Shown here piece by piece: positions 12,691-23,606 of a DNA stretch of 64,000 bases. Both the position numbers and the translations under genes were made by a program. Each line of letters begins with the position of its first letter. Position 1 is the first letter of the stretch. Source of the DNA: Sipunculus nudus. Taxonomy: Eukaryota > Annelida > Sipuncula > Golfingiida > Sipunculidae. The notes under the pieces were generated by a model that saw only the letters and a list, made by a program, of their open reading frames with translations, did no database searches and had not been told where the DNA came from. The stretch is taken from NCBI GenBank assembly GCA_026874595.1, contig CM049313.1:50149659-50213658 (forward strand). The letters are read 5' to 3'.

Positions 12691-13581
12691 GGGCAGTTTG
12701 CCATGTCGAGACCCGAGTGCTACACAGCATTTATATGATTGCACTTTTTGTCACTTCTACAGGTATGTGTTCCTTCATAATTTCATATTCATTTGTGTCT
12801 TATTAAATACCGTTGTAACTGAGAGCAAGCCCGTATCTCATGAACGTTCAATTGTTGTTATATGATATAAATGTTTGTTCCGTCAGACAAGTCACTTCCT
12901 GACCAAGTACAGTATATTTTAACATGGCAATCATGTCATCGCAGCCCGTAAGTTTTTACTGTAGGTTTTTACCTGTTAGCTAGTTGCCTTATACGTAATG
13001 CTGTAATACAGAGCCACTTTGTTATACCTACCTGCAGACCTTTTCCATTTACTATTTGTAATTACCTGTTAGCTAGTTGCCTTATACGTAATGCTGTAAT
13101 ACAGACTCACTTTGTTATACCTACCTGCAGACTTGTTCCATTTGTTATTTGTATTTTCCTACAGTTTCTTGTTTCTTAAACCTACATAGCCCTTTGTAAT
13201 TACCTGTTGAACTACCTCTTTATGGGTACGTATTCGTTATTATAAAGTATGAAATTGCCACTGTATTGCAAACTGGGTAAATTATATCTACCTGTAGACC
13301 CACCTCATTACGGAGAAGCTTTTGTATAATATGTGTATGTATATGAGCATGGTATCGATATTTTATATTTAAATATGTTGCATTGTATTGATATTTATTG
13401 CACTTTAAAATGGTTGAAGGATGTATTGAAGGGTATCAAATGTTTTGTGCTTAACACGTGTAATGAAAGTCCTTTCTATTATTGATATGTATTTAGTTAT
13501 GTATTTAATGGGCAGTTTGCCATGTCGAGACCCCAGTGCTACACAGCATTTATATGATTGCACTTTTTGTCATTTCTACAG
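12691..13581. repeat. 72-bp direct repeat, copies 819 bp apart
   Basis: The block starting 'gggcagtttgccatgtcg' and ending 'ttctacag' occurs at 12691-12762 and again at 13510-13581 with two differences. Both copies end in a sequence resembling a splice acceptor. The high identity implies a recent duplication. Confidence 0.9.
12971..13160. repeat. 93-bp tandem duplication
   Basis: The unit beginning 'acctgttagctagttgcc' occurs at 12971 and 13064 with very few differences. A weak third start is visible at about 13202. Confidence 0.9.
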
Positions 13582-13689
13582 GCATTAAACTGGGTAAAAC
13601 ACTTTGTGTTCTGGTTTTGGAGCCACCCATTCCCACCCCACTTACAGGCCTGGGACAGCTGTACGCCATTCTACACACGCCCGGTGACA

Positions 13690-15019
13690 TATGTATATCA
13701 GTCTGATTGTGTGTGAACCCTTACTCTTAATTTATTCTTCATTTGGGAAAATTTCCAACGACAGCTTATTATTGGCATAAATCACTGCGTAATAGACAAG
13801 AACATAAAAATAGGAATTATAATGATATAAATAATCTTTATTTATTTTAAATCACCCTGACCCTAGGACCCATGACACCCAAATTCCTAGTCTACACTTT
13901 GTTAGTACTTCTAAAAAACAAGGTATCCGAAATTATCGGGTACAAGTGTAATTGTATAGTCAACCGGAGACGTGTCATCCGTGTGCAATATGCATATAAA
14001 ATACACACATAACTTATAAGCATGACTTCCCCGACCATATTAGGAATCATAGACATAGAAAAGTAACATGTAAATCCTAAGTTTAGAAAAAGAAATAATT
14101 GGTAACTGGTTAGTTACTTTCAAGATTTCTTGTGAAGAACATTGGATAAATATTGGATAAATTATCATTATACTTTTGCATAAATGTATTATTTTTACAT
14201 CTACCTCGGATACGTATGCTTCAATACCCTGAAACTATCATGCTGTCCTTAGAAAATCTTTATAATCATCAAGGTCTAAGTGAGTAATAGCAAACAAGCA
14301 TGTCCAAAAATAATCATCCATTTTTTTTTATAATTTTATGCACGATATGATAACTTCTGACTCCCACACAACATCTTTCTGGTTCTTCAAGCTGTTGGTG
14401 GCGTCCATATTACTACCAGTAGGGCTTGCAGCTGCAGTCGGGTGGTGCTTTGTTAAACAAGGAGAATAACGTACGGGATATGAATTTGTCTGATATTAAA
14501 ATTTTTCTTTTTTTATTATATGAATATTAAATGCATTAAAAGTATATATAGCCATATTTTGAAAAATGCGAAAAATATTGTCTCATACTAAATGGCTATT
14601 TTTAATATGAGTATTTAAATACTTGAAAGTGAATATGGCCACTTCGTGTAGTCGTTCATGTCTTTCTTAATGAAAGCTCAAATCAATCAATATAAGAAAT
14701 ATAACAATTTTTAGAGCTTCCCTAAAATTGGAAAAAGGACATTTTAAAGCCGTTGATTCATTTAATATGGACAAGATGTGTGAGGGTAATATTTTAATAA
14801 TTTCCTATTACAAATTCTGCATGATATATTTTTAGTTAAATATTTTCCTAGTCTTCCTGTTGTCTGAGCCAGGCTTTTTGATATACAGATAACATAGGAC
14901 ACCTTTCAATAAAATGGCAGCTTTAAAGAAAGTGAATAATATGCAACAAGAGGGTATTAACAGTTTAGTTTTGTTAATAGCCATTACCGACATTTTCAAA
15001 ATATTAAATTAATTAAATA
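13690..15019. other. Mostly unannotated; may contain the last lipocalin exon
   Basis: On minus, about 14857-14882 reads through eight codons to a TAG in the phase expected after the 24-nt microexon at 15026-15049, but its acceptor side (tatatcaaaaag) lacks a good pyrimidine tract. Nothing else in this stretch is supported. Confidence 0.3.
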
Positions 15020-15025
15020 ACATAC

Positions 15026-15049
15026 CTTGCTCTGCTTCAGCCGGGCAAC
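15026..15049 (-). CDS. 24-nt microexon of lipocalin-like gene 1
   Basis: Read on minus, the exon sits between an acceptor ending ATTTCAG and a donor GTATGT. It keeps phase 1 on both sides and carries a Cys codon followed by an Ala-Glu pair. An exon of identical length, phase and partly identical sequence lies downstream of the paralogous exon at 17983-18006. In lipocalins the C-terminal segment supplies a Cys that pairs with the barrel, which suits this position. The exon is too short for automatic gene finders. Confidence 0.6.
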
Positions 15050-15064
15050 CTGAAATGTATACCT

Positions 15065-15119
15065 CATGATATAAAATACACACACATATATATGTATAAA
15101 TATATATATGTGTGTGTTT
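15065..15119. repeat. CA/TA/TG near-palindrome
   Basis: Runs of CA, then TA, then TG form a self-complementary tract within the intron between the lipocalin microexon and the preceding exon. Confidence 0.7.
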
Positions 15120-15789
15120 CCGCACAGCTGAGGACTTTAGTCACTTTCCCTACGCATTCTACCCTGGTAGCAGAAACTTTTCTTTCTATATACAATACGT
15201 AATGTCTTTAGTTCTTAGATGATTTAAAGTTGAGTAAGCATATGATAACTGATAGAGGTAAATAACTTAACATCTAAAATCCAGAATTACAGTGGATTTG
15301 TCTTGATCAGTTCAAATTAAATAGTTATGTAAGGATTCTCCAAACTATGTCAGATTTTCTCAATAACGGGAGCATCTGGTGTCACAAAGTAAACGGACAT
15401 AGGGCCACATATGAAAAATCAAAATAAAGGTGCACGCCGAGTAATCTTATAGGCGAATACGAGTCATGTTTAAAAGACAAGCTGATTTATGCGTTTTAAT
15501 CATGCTGCGTATGATTACCGGCGAAACTCAATCAAGAAGAATGAAGACATTACATAGATAAAGCCAGCTTTTCCATCTAGTTCGAAAAGATAGGAATTGA
15601 TACGGTATGTTATACGAAAAATGCGGCATAAATGTTTTGGGGAATACAGTAAGTCAATGATGGTTTCTCATCAGTTTTGGCTTCCATTTAATACACCTTC
15701 AAAGTATTTTATGCAAATGAATCAACCCAGAACCCCCTGAAATTGGGTAGAGCGGATCACAAAATAGTATAAATTGTAACTACACTTAC

Positions 15790-15996
15790 GTTCATATACA
15801 TCAGGGCTGTAGGTTACCCCTTGCCACTGACCACCAATGACCTTCAGGTACGCATGCGCGTCCACCAGTGAACCTGACGGGATGAAGGGGAACCTGCTCC
15901 ACGTACGGACGATTGGTACCACGCATCCTCCGTCAGGTGACATCTCCACACAAGACCAGCCCAAGAGGTAACGGGAATAGTCAGTGTCCACTATCA
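15790..15996 (-). CDS. Lipocalin-like gene 1, barrel exon
   Basis: The exon runs from an acceptor (GCAGACAG on minus) to a donor GTAAGTGT. The 207 nt are open in one frame, entering and leaving in phase 1. The product has VDTDYSRYLLGWSC, matching the lipocalin second conserved motif (TDYxxY...) seen in apolipoprotein D-like proteins. WSR then occupies the place of the third-motif Arg. A second Cys (GGC) lies between them. Lipocalins are small secreted beta-barrels that bind hydrophobic ligands. Exon 16772-16847 joins in phase from upstream and the 24-nt exon 15026-15049 from downstream. The paralogue lies at 18247-18462. N-terminal GxW exons were not found, so the gene is partial here. Confidence 0.7.
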
Positions 15997-16006
15997 CTGT
16001 CTGCAA

Positions 16007-16771
16007 AACTTTTATACAGTCACACTTCTAAGTTAACAGCATTTTATATTTGCTTCAAACGTTCATAGGTCGCGCATTATGTGTGTAGTAGGCTAAACCA
16101 CAAAGTATACAAAAATTAACTTGGATTTCCTATGATAATCCGAGGCCTCTTTTTTTTTCCTTTACACCGTAATGAAATTCAGAATCAAACATATGTACCG
16201 AAATGTGGGAGGCACTTTAAATCCGGAAAATGCCGCGAAAATGAAAGGCAATTTTACAAGAGTCCTATGGTTCGTAACGCATATATAATCGCATTATGTA
16301 ATTGTTTCTACCTTAGTATTAATATTTGATGCAAGTAAATAGGGAAGGGCATTTCTTCATAGTACAAACTATCCACAAAGTGCATTGAACAACATATCTT
16401 CTGAATTATTTTGCTTATGGAAATAAAGAAGAACAAGAATAAACAGATTTAGAATTTGCAAATCAATTTGACAATAATAATTTTCTATATGCATCAGAGA
16501 TTGAAATAATGCATGGAATTTTCAGATGAAAATTTAATTAAGCTCGAATAATTTCTGACTCAATTAATCGCCATTCTAACCTGAACATTTATCGCCTCAA
16601 ATCATTTTAATAATAGTTTCAAATACGGCCATTCGCAAAAAAAAAATAAATGCCCCAAAATGTTTGTCCATGTATATCTCTTTTGTAATGAATGATTCTT
16701 ATGGAAATCAGCTATGTCCGTTGTTTTATACTAACAAGAATATCTTGCGCCTTTGGGCACGGTGTACTTAC
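16007..16771. other. Intron of lipocalin-like gene 1
   Basis: AT-rich sequence between two in-phase exons. The plus-strand open segment 16132-16329 has no recognisable features. Confidence 0.5.
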
Positions 16772-16847
16772 TGTTGTCGTCTGCCTCATGCTCTGTAACT
16801 ATTCCACTATCCCGTATGGATAGCCTTCCCTTAGGCATTTTCAGACA
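16772..16847 (-). CDS. Lipocalin-like gene 1, upstream exon
   Basis: The 76-nt segment lies between an acceptor (CCTGTGAG) and a donor GTAAGTAC. It reads 25 codons plus one base, beginning CLKMPKGRL and ending with an acidic EADDN. The one leftover base joins in frame to exon 15790-15996 when that exon's second AG acceptor is used. A strand-turn-strand segment before the TDY motif fits the lipocalin barrel. The acceptor has a weak pyrimidine tract, so the left boundary is less certain than the donor. Confidence 0.5.
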
Positions 16848-17517
16848 CTCACAGGTAATGCTTTGAAGTTTAAAAAAGAAAATATGAAATAAAATATTTT
16901 TTTATTCAGCTTTATGATAACATTTATTACTCATATGCCTTTAAGAGAGAATGCGAAACCTACAACCTTACGCTTGGTGTAGGAGAGACACAAATAACGT
17001 AATGTTAGAGAGACAGAAAAAATAAAATGTTAGGGAAACATTTACAAAAAAATCTGCCAAATAACAAAACGAAAAATACTGAAAATTGCAGCAAAATATC
17101 TGATTTCTGGTATATTGACACAAATAAAGACATGTTAAGATGGCTAAAGAAAGACTTGCTAAAAATTCAGTATAAAAATAGTCGCTTCCATTCGTAGAGA
17201 CATCCCTCGTAATCCCTAACAAATCCTTCACCGGCCTGCCACGAACTCGAAAGAACCAGGTATTTAAGTACCAGCGTCAAAGAACCTTAAAGAAAGCAGT
17301 CTTTCAAATATATACAAAGTTTGCCAGTTGGCAAGATACGAGTATATTCCCCCTACAGGTTAAAGGGATAAAATCTTGTTCATGCTTTGTTTATTTTTGG
17401 GACTGTTGCTGGGAAATCCGATTTAATATAATCTTGCCGAACTAAATTAGGTTGCAATGTCCACACAAGTATTTTTATTTTACGTGATGGTCATATATGA
17501 TTAGAAACACCGTAACG

Positions 17518-17519
<2 letters not shown>

Positions 17520-17555
<36 letters not shown>

Positions 17556-17571
17556 TAATATATATATATAA
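17520..17571. repeat. (AT)n microsatellite
   Basis: AT dinucleotide tract of about 50 bp with a few breaks. Confidence 0.95.
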
Positions 17572-17982
17572 TACCATTAGAGAAGAAGACAAAAATACAA
17601 GACTTTGCAATTCACAATTCTATTGGGATACTGTGTCACCTTGAGACACCGATGTAATTCGTTGATGAAAAATATCTACTGGCTCCGCGTCAAAGTTGCC
17701 CAGGAAAGGTGTGCTGTTCATGTGCCGATGGCTCTCTGGAATTAAAGTATTTCACTTGGTAACATCTGTGTCAATAAGGTTCGAATATGTTATTAAACGT
17801 ATAGCAAACCATCGTTCAATCAGTTGTCAGCAAGATCCTGATTTTTTAAGGAACAGTCAAACCATGGTATTTACATAACAAAATGTCAAACCATGATATT
17901 TACATATTTTTCTCCGGTGTCATGGTGCTTACGTGAAGAAACTTGTGTATTTAATTAATAATCGGGAACTGGTATAACTTAC

Positions 17983-18006
17983 CTACAGCCTTTTCAGCAA
18001 GACAAC
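17983..18006 (-). CDS. 24-nt microexon of lipocalin-like gene 2
   Basis: Read on minus, it sits between TTCCAG and GTAAGT, phase 1 to phase 1, and encodes a Cys followed by Leu-Ala-Glu. It matches the microexon at 15026-15049 in length, phase, the Cys codon and the Ala-Glu pair. The next exon on the 3' side was not located. Confidence 0.6.
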   Translation of the reverse strand, partial: VVLLKRL

Positions 18007-18246
18007 CTGGAATTAACAAGTACACCATACAAAACGTAATGTACAAGCTGTTATTGAAAATCGGTTCTTTCACACACAAAGCTATAGACTATATTTGAAC
18101 CACCCAATAAATAATGTGAATTTTGTATCAAGAGTTCCTCCAGTTTTATTCAAGAGTTAGTAAACAAAATTATATATGTGTCAAAGAGTCTCAGGAGAGA
18201 GTTCAAAGCGTGAGCAATGAATCCACAGAAAAATAAATGCGCTCAC

Positions 18247-18462
18247 TGTTGTAATTTTCTGGCGGGTAGGAGAACGTGTACTGCGGCATACAGATACGCT
18301 CCAGCTGTCCTCTAGCCAGGGCATACGCGTCCTCAGACATTTCTATGGTTCTGCTCCAAACGTGAACCAGTGCCGCCCGACATTTGCCATCCTCAACGTC
18401 AGTACACGAGTAGTCAATGGAGTAAGTGTGATATTTGGTAAAGATCGTCAAGATGTCCGCCA
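18247..18462 (-). CDS. Lipocalin-like gene 2, barrel exon
   Basis: The 216-nt exon runs from acceptor CTTTAAG to donor GTGAGC and is phase 1 on both sides, as in gene 1. The product contains FTKYHTYSIDYSC, then GKC and VWSR, aligning residue for residue with VDTDYSRYLLGWSC, GGC and TWSR of the paralogue. There is no ATG at the left edge, as expected for an internal exon. The copy lies ~2.4 kb upstream of gene 1 in transcription order. These are tandem paralogues, or less likely two domains of one gene. Upstream exons of this copy were not recognised. Confidence 0.7.
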
Positions 18463-19540
18463 CTTAAAGGAAAAGTTAATCTTTTAAGCAAAACATTCGT
18501 CAAACCGAGACGGTTGTTAATTAGTGTGACAGTGATCGTGACCTGCCTTACGCAAATACAATCTTCAAAAACTTCAATCTACTAAAGCAAGCACCACCTA
18601 AATAATAATGACATTACTAAACATAAATACATGGTCACTAAAATCTGAATACAGTCCCCACAACTTACTTAACATAAATCCATCGTCATTCAAATCTGTT
18701 TACAGTCCCAATACCTTACAATACTCTGTTCAACGAACCATGGTCCACATCATTTTTTGCATTTTTTTTGGTACAAACTAAATTTCAGGCTTCATTATTG
18801 CAAGAACCAACAGATGTGAGAGACCGCCTTATTTATTTCCCATAAATTATTGATGAAATGAAATAATATTACCTAACGACACTGTTAAGTCATTTTTAAC
18901 GCACCACCACTGAACCCTGTCATGCGGCAACCATAGCAGGAGAGGAGGTATGACATCACTGAGGTTTGACTGTACCAAAAAGACGACTTGGGAAGGGGGT
19001 GTCAGGTCCTTGCTCAGGGTGCCTGGAGGGTGCGCTGCGGCCTCTTTGGTCAGGAATGTTAATAGGTTTTTGCCTCTATGATGTCAGATGTGGCTAACTT
19101 TATGGGTTACAGCTCAGAATAGTGTTAATGAGAGGGTGTGCTCCATTTCTGAGATAAAGTCAAGCCCACTCCGTGTCATAGGCCTATCAGTGAATAGAAA
19201 ATCCCTTCTATTGACTTTTATCACATAAACTGAAATCCCAAACCATTTCACTTAATTATACAACGGTACGTAAATCTTACCGTTTAATATCATAGAATAT
19301 TGTCATAATCCCGTTTAATCAGGTGTATAAAAAAAATATAAGACTTAAGCAGCATGTCCACTTGTAGGCCTACAGATGCGTTTTGCAATGTATCAAAATA
19401 TGAAAATTTAAGATTCCTGCGTGATCGTCAAAGGTGGGCTTCCTGTCTGTGTCTCTGGTATAACCTGTCATTAGGAAACATGCAATTTTTGCTCAAAGAA
19501 CCAGTAATTAGCAACGGCCGTAACTTGTAGTGGTCATGGT
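18463..19540. other. Unannotated, probably intron or upstream of lipocalin gene 2
   Basis: A minus-strand open segment of about 32 codons near 18885-18985 is Trp- and Leu-rich but has no family match that I can name. No matching upstream lipocalin exon was found. Confidence 0.4.
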
Positions 19541-19544
19541 CCTG

Positions 19545-19835
19545 GAAACATCTGTAAATTTACTGGTATGTAATGTTGACAGAAATCGTTCTGTAAACTT
19601 ACAAGTATGTAATGAGGACAAAAATCAATCCGTTCTCTCGAATAACTTCCGTGAAGGCTCCGGTACGGGGTTCATGTTGGGTGCTGCTGGCCATGTGGAT
19701 CAAATACCAGCGACCAAGTATCTAAAATGTAGAGAAATGTGGTCATCCATTAACTCAAATATCAGCGACCAATTATCTACAAAGTAGATAAATGAAGTCA
19801 TCCCCTCAATTCAAATACCAACGGCCAAGTACAAA
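19545..19835. repeat. Two adjacent short tandem repeats
   Basis: At 19549-19630 a ~48-bp unit containing 'gtatgtaatg' is present twice. At about 19699-19835 a ~55-bp unit ('caaataccagcgaccaagta' plus spacer) is present three times. They keep the plus frame 19530-19787 open, but no gene is inferred. Confidence 0.75.
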
Positions 19836-20485
19836 AAAAAAATATGGTCAAGTCCTTAACGTACATGCATGTGCTCTTGAGCCATTTCACAACGGAATTT
19901 TGGTATTTTATATTTATATATATATTATTTGGGAAGTTACCTCCTTCATTTATAATGCTAGCTTTACGTATATGGACATTAAGCCACCAAGGAACACTCG
20001 TGTGTGAGTGTAACACGGCCGTATAGCTTTCAATTAAACCTGCAGAGCCCTTAGCAGAGCCCTAAGTAGGGCCGTACGAGAACAAATCACCGCCCAAGTT
20101 GAGATTCGAACTCCAGACTCGACGTCCGTGCCCTGTCCTGACCCGCAGTAGCCGATTAGGGTTATTCTTATTTGACAAACTATCTATATGTTAATCTTTA
20201 TCAATGAATTAATATATTTCAATAAAACAACACCGTTTCATCCTTGCCACTTCTTGTAGAATTGTTTATCCAAGTAAACGAAGGCTTATTAAAAAAACAT
20301 GTCTAAAAGGTAAAAAAAATGTGGTAAGGCCTAAACGTACATGAATGTGCTTTTTAAGCATTTTCACAACAGACAATACGATAGTTAAGGATTTGATTTA
20401 TATATATATATATTTTTTTTTGTTGGAGATCACTGCCTTTATTTTTAACGCTAGCTTAACTCTAAGTATGTGGGCATCAAAGTTA
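19836..20485. repeat. Diverged direct repeat, copies about 475 bp apart
   Basis: About 150 bp at 19836-19985 recurs at about 20312-20475. Shared landmarks in order are 'acgtacatg', 'tgtgct', 'attttcacaac' or 'atttcacaac', an (AT)n tract, and 'gctagctt' near the end. This suggests an old element or segmental duplication. Confidence 0.65.
20075..20165 (-). repeat. tRNA-derived SINE-like fragment
   Basis: Read on minus, a GC-rich segment has an A-box-like 'cggctactgcgg' followed about 40 bp later by 'gagttcgaatctc', a good B box (GWTCRANNC). It is not a functional tRNA because no acceptor stem or cloverleaf closes around it. It lies between the two direct-repeat copies. Confidence 0.45.
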
Positions 20486-20513
20486 TCTACTCTAAACAAA
20501 AAAACGATATCTG

Positions 20514-21060
20514 TTGGAAATCCTGGGGCGCCCACAGGATCCGCTACACTCTGACGTCATTACGCAGACCCCAGGTCTTCTGTGCTGGACTCGTGCGCCC
20601 CAGTCCTCACCAGCCGTATCTCGATACCTCCCGTCACGTCTCGGACAAACCTCACTCCTCCGCCGGCCAAAATCGAGCGCCCTCTGCGTAGACCGTTTAC
20701 GTCCCCTGCGTCGACCGTGCAGTGCTGGTCTGCGACTCTGCATCTCACCAGACTTCCAGGTGCTGGTCTGCGAGTCTGCGCTTCACCAGACTTCCAACCT
20801 CCCGGGATGTCCGCTTGTCCGACAGCTGGAGTGTATACCCACTGTGCGCTCCCTGCGCTGTCGGCCTCGCCGTATTGGTCTTACGCGGGGTAAAAAGGGG
20901 TCTTCAACCCCAACTTTACGATGGCACTCTAAGATCTGCGGGTTCTGTCTTGCTGGCGATCTCTCCTCATTGGCGGCTTCAGTTCAAGTGCGACATGGAC
21001 CGGGAATTGAGCCCTTTTATACTGGTCTCTACTGAAAGCTACTGACTATTCATGAGATCT
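20514..21060 (-). mobile_element. LTR of the Ty3/Gypsy remnant
   Basis: This GC-rich segment lies directly downstream of the minus-strand integrase. Read on minus, a TATA box TATAAAA (21015-21021) marks the U3 promoter, and the element ends ...TCCAACA at about 20514. A 39-bp tandem repeat containing 'gctggtctgcga' (about 20720-20797) lies inside. No second LTR was found beyond gag, so the element is 5'-truncated. The outer boundary near 21060 is approximate. Confidence 0.6.
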
Positions 21061-21114
21061 CAATATTTTCAGCATCTTCAATATTTAGTATAGAATCGCT
21101 AAGATCCTTGCTGC

Positions 21115-22439
21115 TTACCTAAGCGCTCTGGACAACCTCCCATACATGTCACCATCCCTGTTGTTTGTGATTGCCTCTTGATTTACTTCCGTAACATATT
21201 GATATGGAAGGTCTTGTGGCTCCCGTTGACGTTCCACAACTGGGAATGGTCCCTTCCACTGCCTAAGTAGCTTTTTGGTGTCAGTCGGCAGCAAGATCAA
21301 TGCATAGTCACCCAATTTTGGTCGTCATATTCTGGTTTTCCTGTCAAAGTACTTCAGTTGTTTCATTTGGGCCTTCCTTAATTCTTCGTGTGCCAACCAA
21401 CACATACTGGTACGTGGTGACCGTATCCTCGTCTCTGGTCTCGTCTGTCCACAGTTCTCTCAGTATGCTCATAGCCCTCTTACCGTGCGTCCGTATAGCA
21501 GCTCAAATGGTGAGAACGTAAGGCTCTCATGTGGTACCTCACGATAAGCAAAGAGTAATGCTGGTACATACCTATCCCCGTCTCGGGGTTTCTCCTAGCA
21601 CATTCCCTGTGACATCTTTCTTCAGGGTTCCATTGAAGTTTTCGACCAGTCCATTGCACATTGGGTGATATGGTGTCGTCTTCAGTTGGGTTATCGATAA
21701 TAGCCAAGCGATCGCCCGCATCCAATCAGAGATGAACTGTGTCCCTCTGTCACTAAGGATCTCTTTCGGTACACCGACTCTGGAAAAAACATTAATAAGT
21801 GCTTCAGCCACTTCAGTTGTTTTAATACTACGTAAAGGAACTGCTTCCAGATAACGTTCAGCAGAATCAATTACCGTCAGAATCCACCTGTACTTACGGT
21901 CTGATGCCACCATTGGTCCGACCTTATCAATACTGACACAATCAAAGGGAGTACTGATTATGGGCATAGTTCCAAGTGGAACTTTGCTTGTCCTTCCTTT
22001 GGGAACAGTCCACTGGCATATATCACAATACCTTGTGACGTCACCGTTGATCCCTGGCCAGAAGTTTTGAACTCATCCTATCCAGCGTCTTCTGACATCC
22101 CATATGTCCTCCGAGAATCGAGTCGTGTGCTACCGCCATAACTCCGCCCCGCAGCTTTCTCGGTACCACTAGTTGAACCAAAGTAGTCTTGTCTCTCGAA
22201 GAAAAGTGTTCCCTGTAAATGACGCTATCCTTGGTATAATAACTCTCCCTACATCCTTTCCTCGGATTTGTCCCATCTCCCCGTTTCATCCACTTGCGTA
22301 CTTGATCAAGGGTAGCATCCTGAGGCTGAGCTTCACGCAGCTGTTCACTGTCATCGAAATTTGGGTCTCGGCTACCTTCAGTGCTTGTGGCGTCCCCATT
22401 TTCGCTAGGGCTCTGGTCACTACGGCACACTGCTGTCAC
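21115..22439 (-). pseudogene. Ty3/Gypsy integrase, broken
   Basis: Three parts follow in order on minus. At 22439-22041 is the N-terminal zinc-binding segment with HDSILGGHMG and, after a frameshift near 22040, CDICQ, giving the HHCC set. At 21967-21572 is the DDE core with CVSIDKVGPM, LSDRGTQF and GLVENFNGTLK, supplying the D, D and E catalytic residues. At 21315-21115 is a C-terminal segment with QWKGPFPV, the GPY/F-type module. The integrase inserts retrotransposon cDNA into chromosomes. The reading frame is broken by at least two shifts, so it is not functional as it stands. Confidence 0.9.
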
Positions 22440-22765
22440 TCTCCTCCATGGCGTTGCTTCACCTCGGCGTTTCTCGATGCCAACTACAATCTGGATCCGC
22501 TGGCTGCCTGGTTCCTCCTATATTCCCTATGTCTAGGTCATACACTGGTTATCCATGGCTAAAGCCTCTACTGATCCTACATAATACGGGGTATCTACGT
22601 AAACCTTTACAACAGGTGCCTTTATCGCCTGACCGTTAATCATCAAACAAGTTTTATACTTGCCAGTGCTATCCTGATCGGTGCACAGACTTCGCTTCAC
22701 CACCGCTCCAGAGCATCCCGTGTCCCGTCTAACTCCACGTCTCGTTGGTTGTGACCCACTCTCCC
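22440..22765 (-). pseudogene. Retropepsin-like protease fragment fused to integrase by deletion
   Basis: On minus, RDTGCSGAVVK at about 22735-22700 carries the DTG aspartic protease signature, and a downstream YDLDIGNIGG segment resembles the end of the protease region in Gypsy polyproteins. A frameshift separates the two. Immediately afterwards comes the integrase N-terminus: the reverse transcriptase and RNase H that should lie between them (typically over 1.3 kb) are absent, so an internal deletion joined protease to integrase around 22440-22470. Confidence 0.75.
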
Positions 22766-22853
22766 TAGGGTAACTGGCATTCGCCCATGGTCTCTGATGG
22801 ATAAGGCTGTGATCTCCATCCGACCTCCATCTTGTCCCTTACAGTATCTCATG

Positions 22854-23606
22854 TCACTGTCCCGCTCTACAGGAATCCTCAGGCCTTAATTCAACGTAAA
22901 ATTTTCCACCTGCGGTATTTCCGCTTCTTCTGTTGGTGCTTCTAGCGACGCTCCAGTGTTTGTACACATTACCATGGACTTGCAAGTACTGTTCCGCGAT
23001 CTCACACATGGCTTTAGCATCTCCTGGTCCACGTTCCTGGACGAACATCATGAGATCTCTGGTGCATACGCTGGTGGCCTCTTCTCTTAAAAGCAAAAGT
23101 GTTAGCCCATTAAATGTTTGCGGAATATGACTCAGTAACTATCCATCTAGATAAGTAACCATCAATCCTGATTACAAACTGATTGAAACTCTCACCTGAT
23201 TCCGGCATTGCCGTACAGAACTTGTTCTGAAATCCCGGTGCAGTCAACTGGTATCTGCGCATCAGTGCTTCCTTCACCTTGTCGTAATCCGTTATATCCT
23301 CTGGTGTCATCCCTAAGTACACTTGCAATGCATTACCTCTGAGCTGAGACGTCCACATCTCACGTGACCATCCCGTGGCGTAGCCCTCGTATCTATGTAG
23401 ATACGCATCCATGTCATCCTGTTTCTCGTCAAACAACGGCAACTTAGGTGTGCAAGCCCCCTCAGATGGCTTACCTCTGGTTCCACCGGCTGTGGCGAGC
23501 GCGAGCTCATGTTTTCTCTGTTTGTGGGCTTCCCTGTCAGTGGCTTCTCTCTCCTCACGAGCGGTCTCCATCTGAAGACGTAGCTTAGCCTCCTCCCGCT
23601 TTTTAA
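22854..23606 (-). pseudogene. Ty3/Gypsy gag, 5'-truncated
   Basis: From 23606 down the frame encodes a charged coiled-coil start (REEAKLRLQMETAREERE), then KLPLFDEKQDDMDAYLHR and the capsid-like LRGNALQVYLGMTPEDITDYDKVK segment. After a break near 23110, 23096-22854 has RDLMMFVQERGPGDAKAMCEIAEQYL, similar to the SCAN/capsid C-terminal dimerisation region of Gypsy gags. Open coding text begins abruptly at ~23606, so the 5' LTR and leader are missing. Gag forms the particle in which reverse transcription takes place. Confidence 0.8.

Larger units (their letters stand above)
12523..13689. mobile_element. Possible solo LTR with internal duplications
   Basis: The segment starts TGTTACG and ends GGTGACA, an imperfect TG...CA terminal pair (TGTTAC against the complement TGTCAC). 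It is flanked by TATAT on the left and TATGT on the right, a 4-of-5 match to a 5-bp target duplication. It is less AT-rich than its flanks and has no coding capacity. Inside are a 72-bp direct repeat (12691-12762 and 13510-13581, two mismatches) and a 93-bp tandem duplication. An LTR is the best fit, but no related internal region is present, so this is inference. Confidence 0.35.

Noticed and set aside
20470-21045. Plus-strand frames of 60-173 codons
   Set aside because: They lie in the GC-rich LTR of the minus-strand Gypsy element, where few stops occur by composition.
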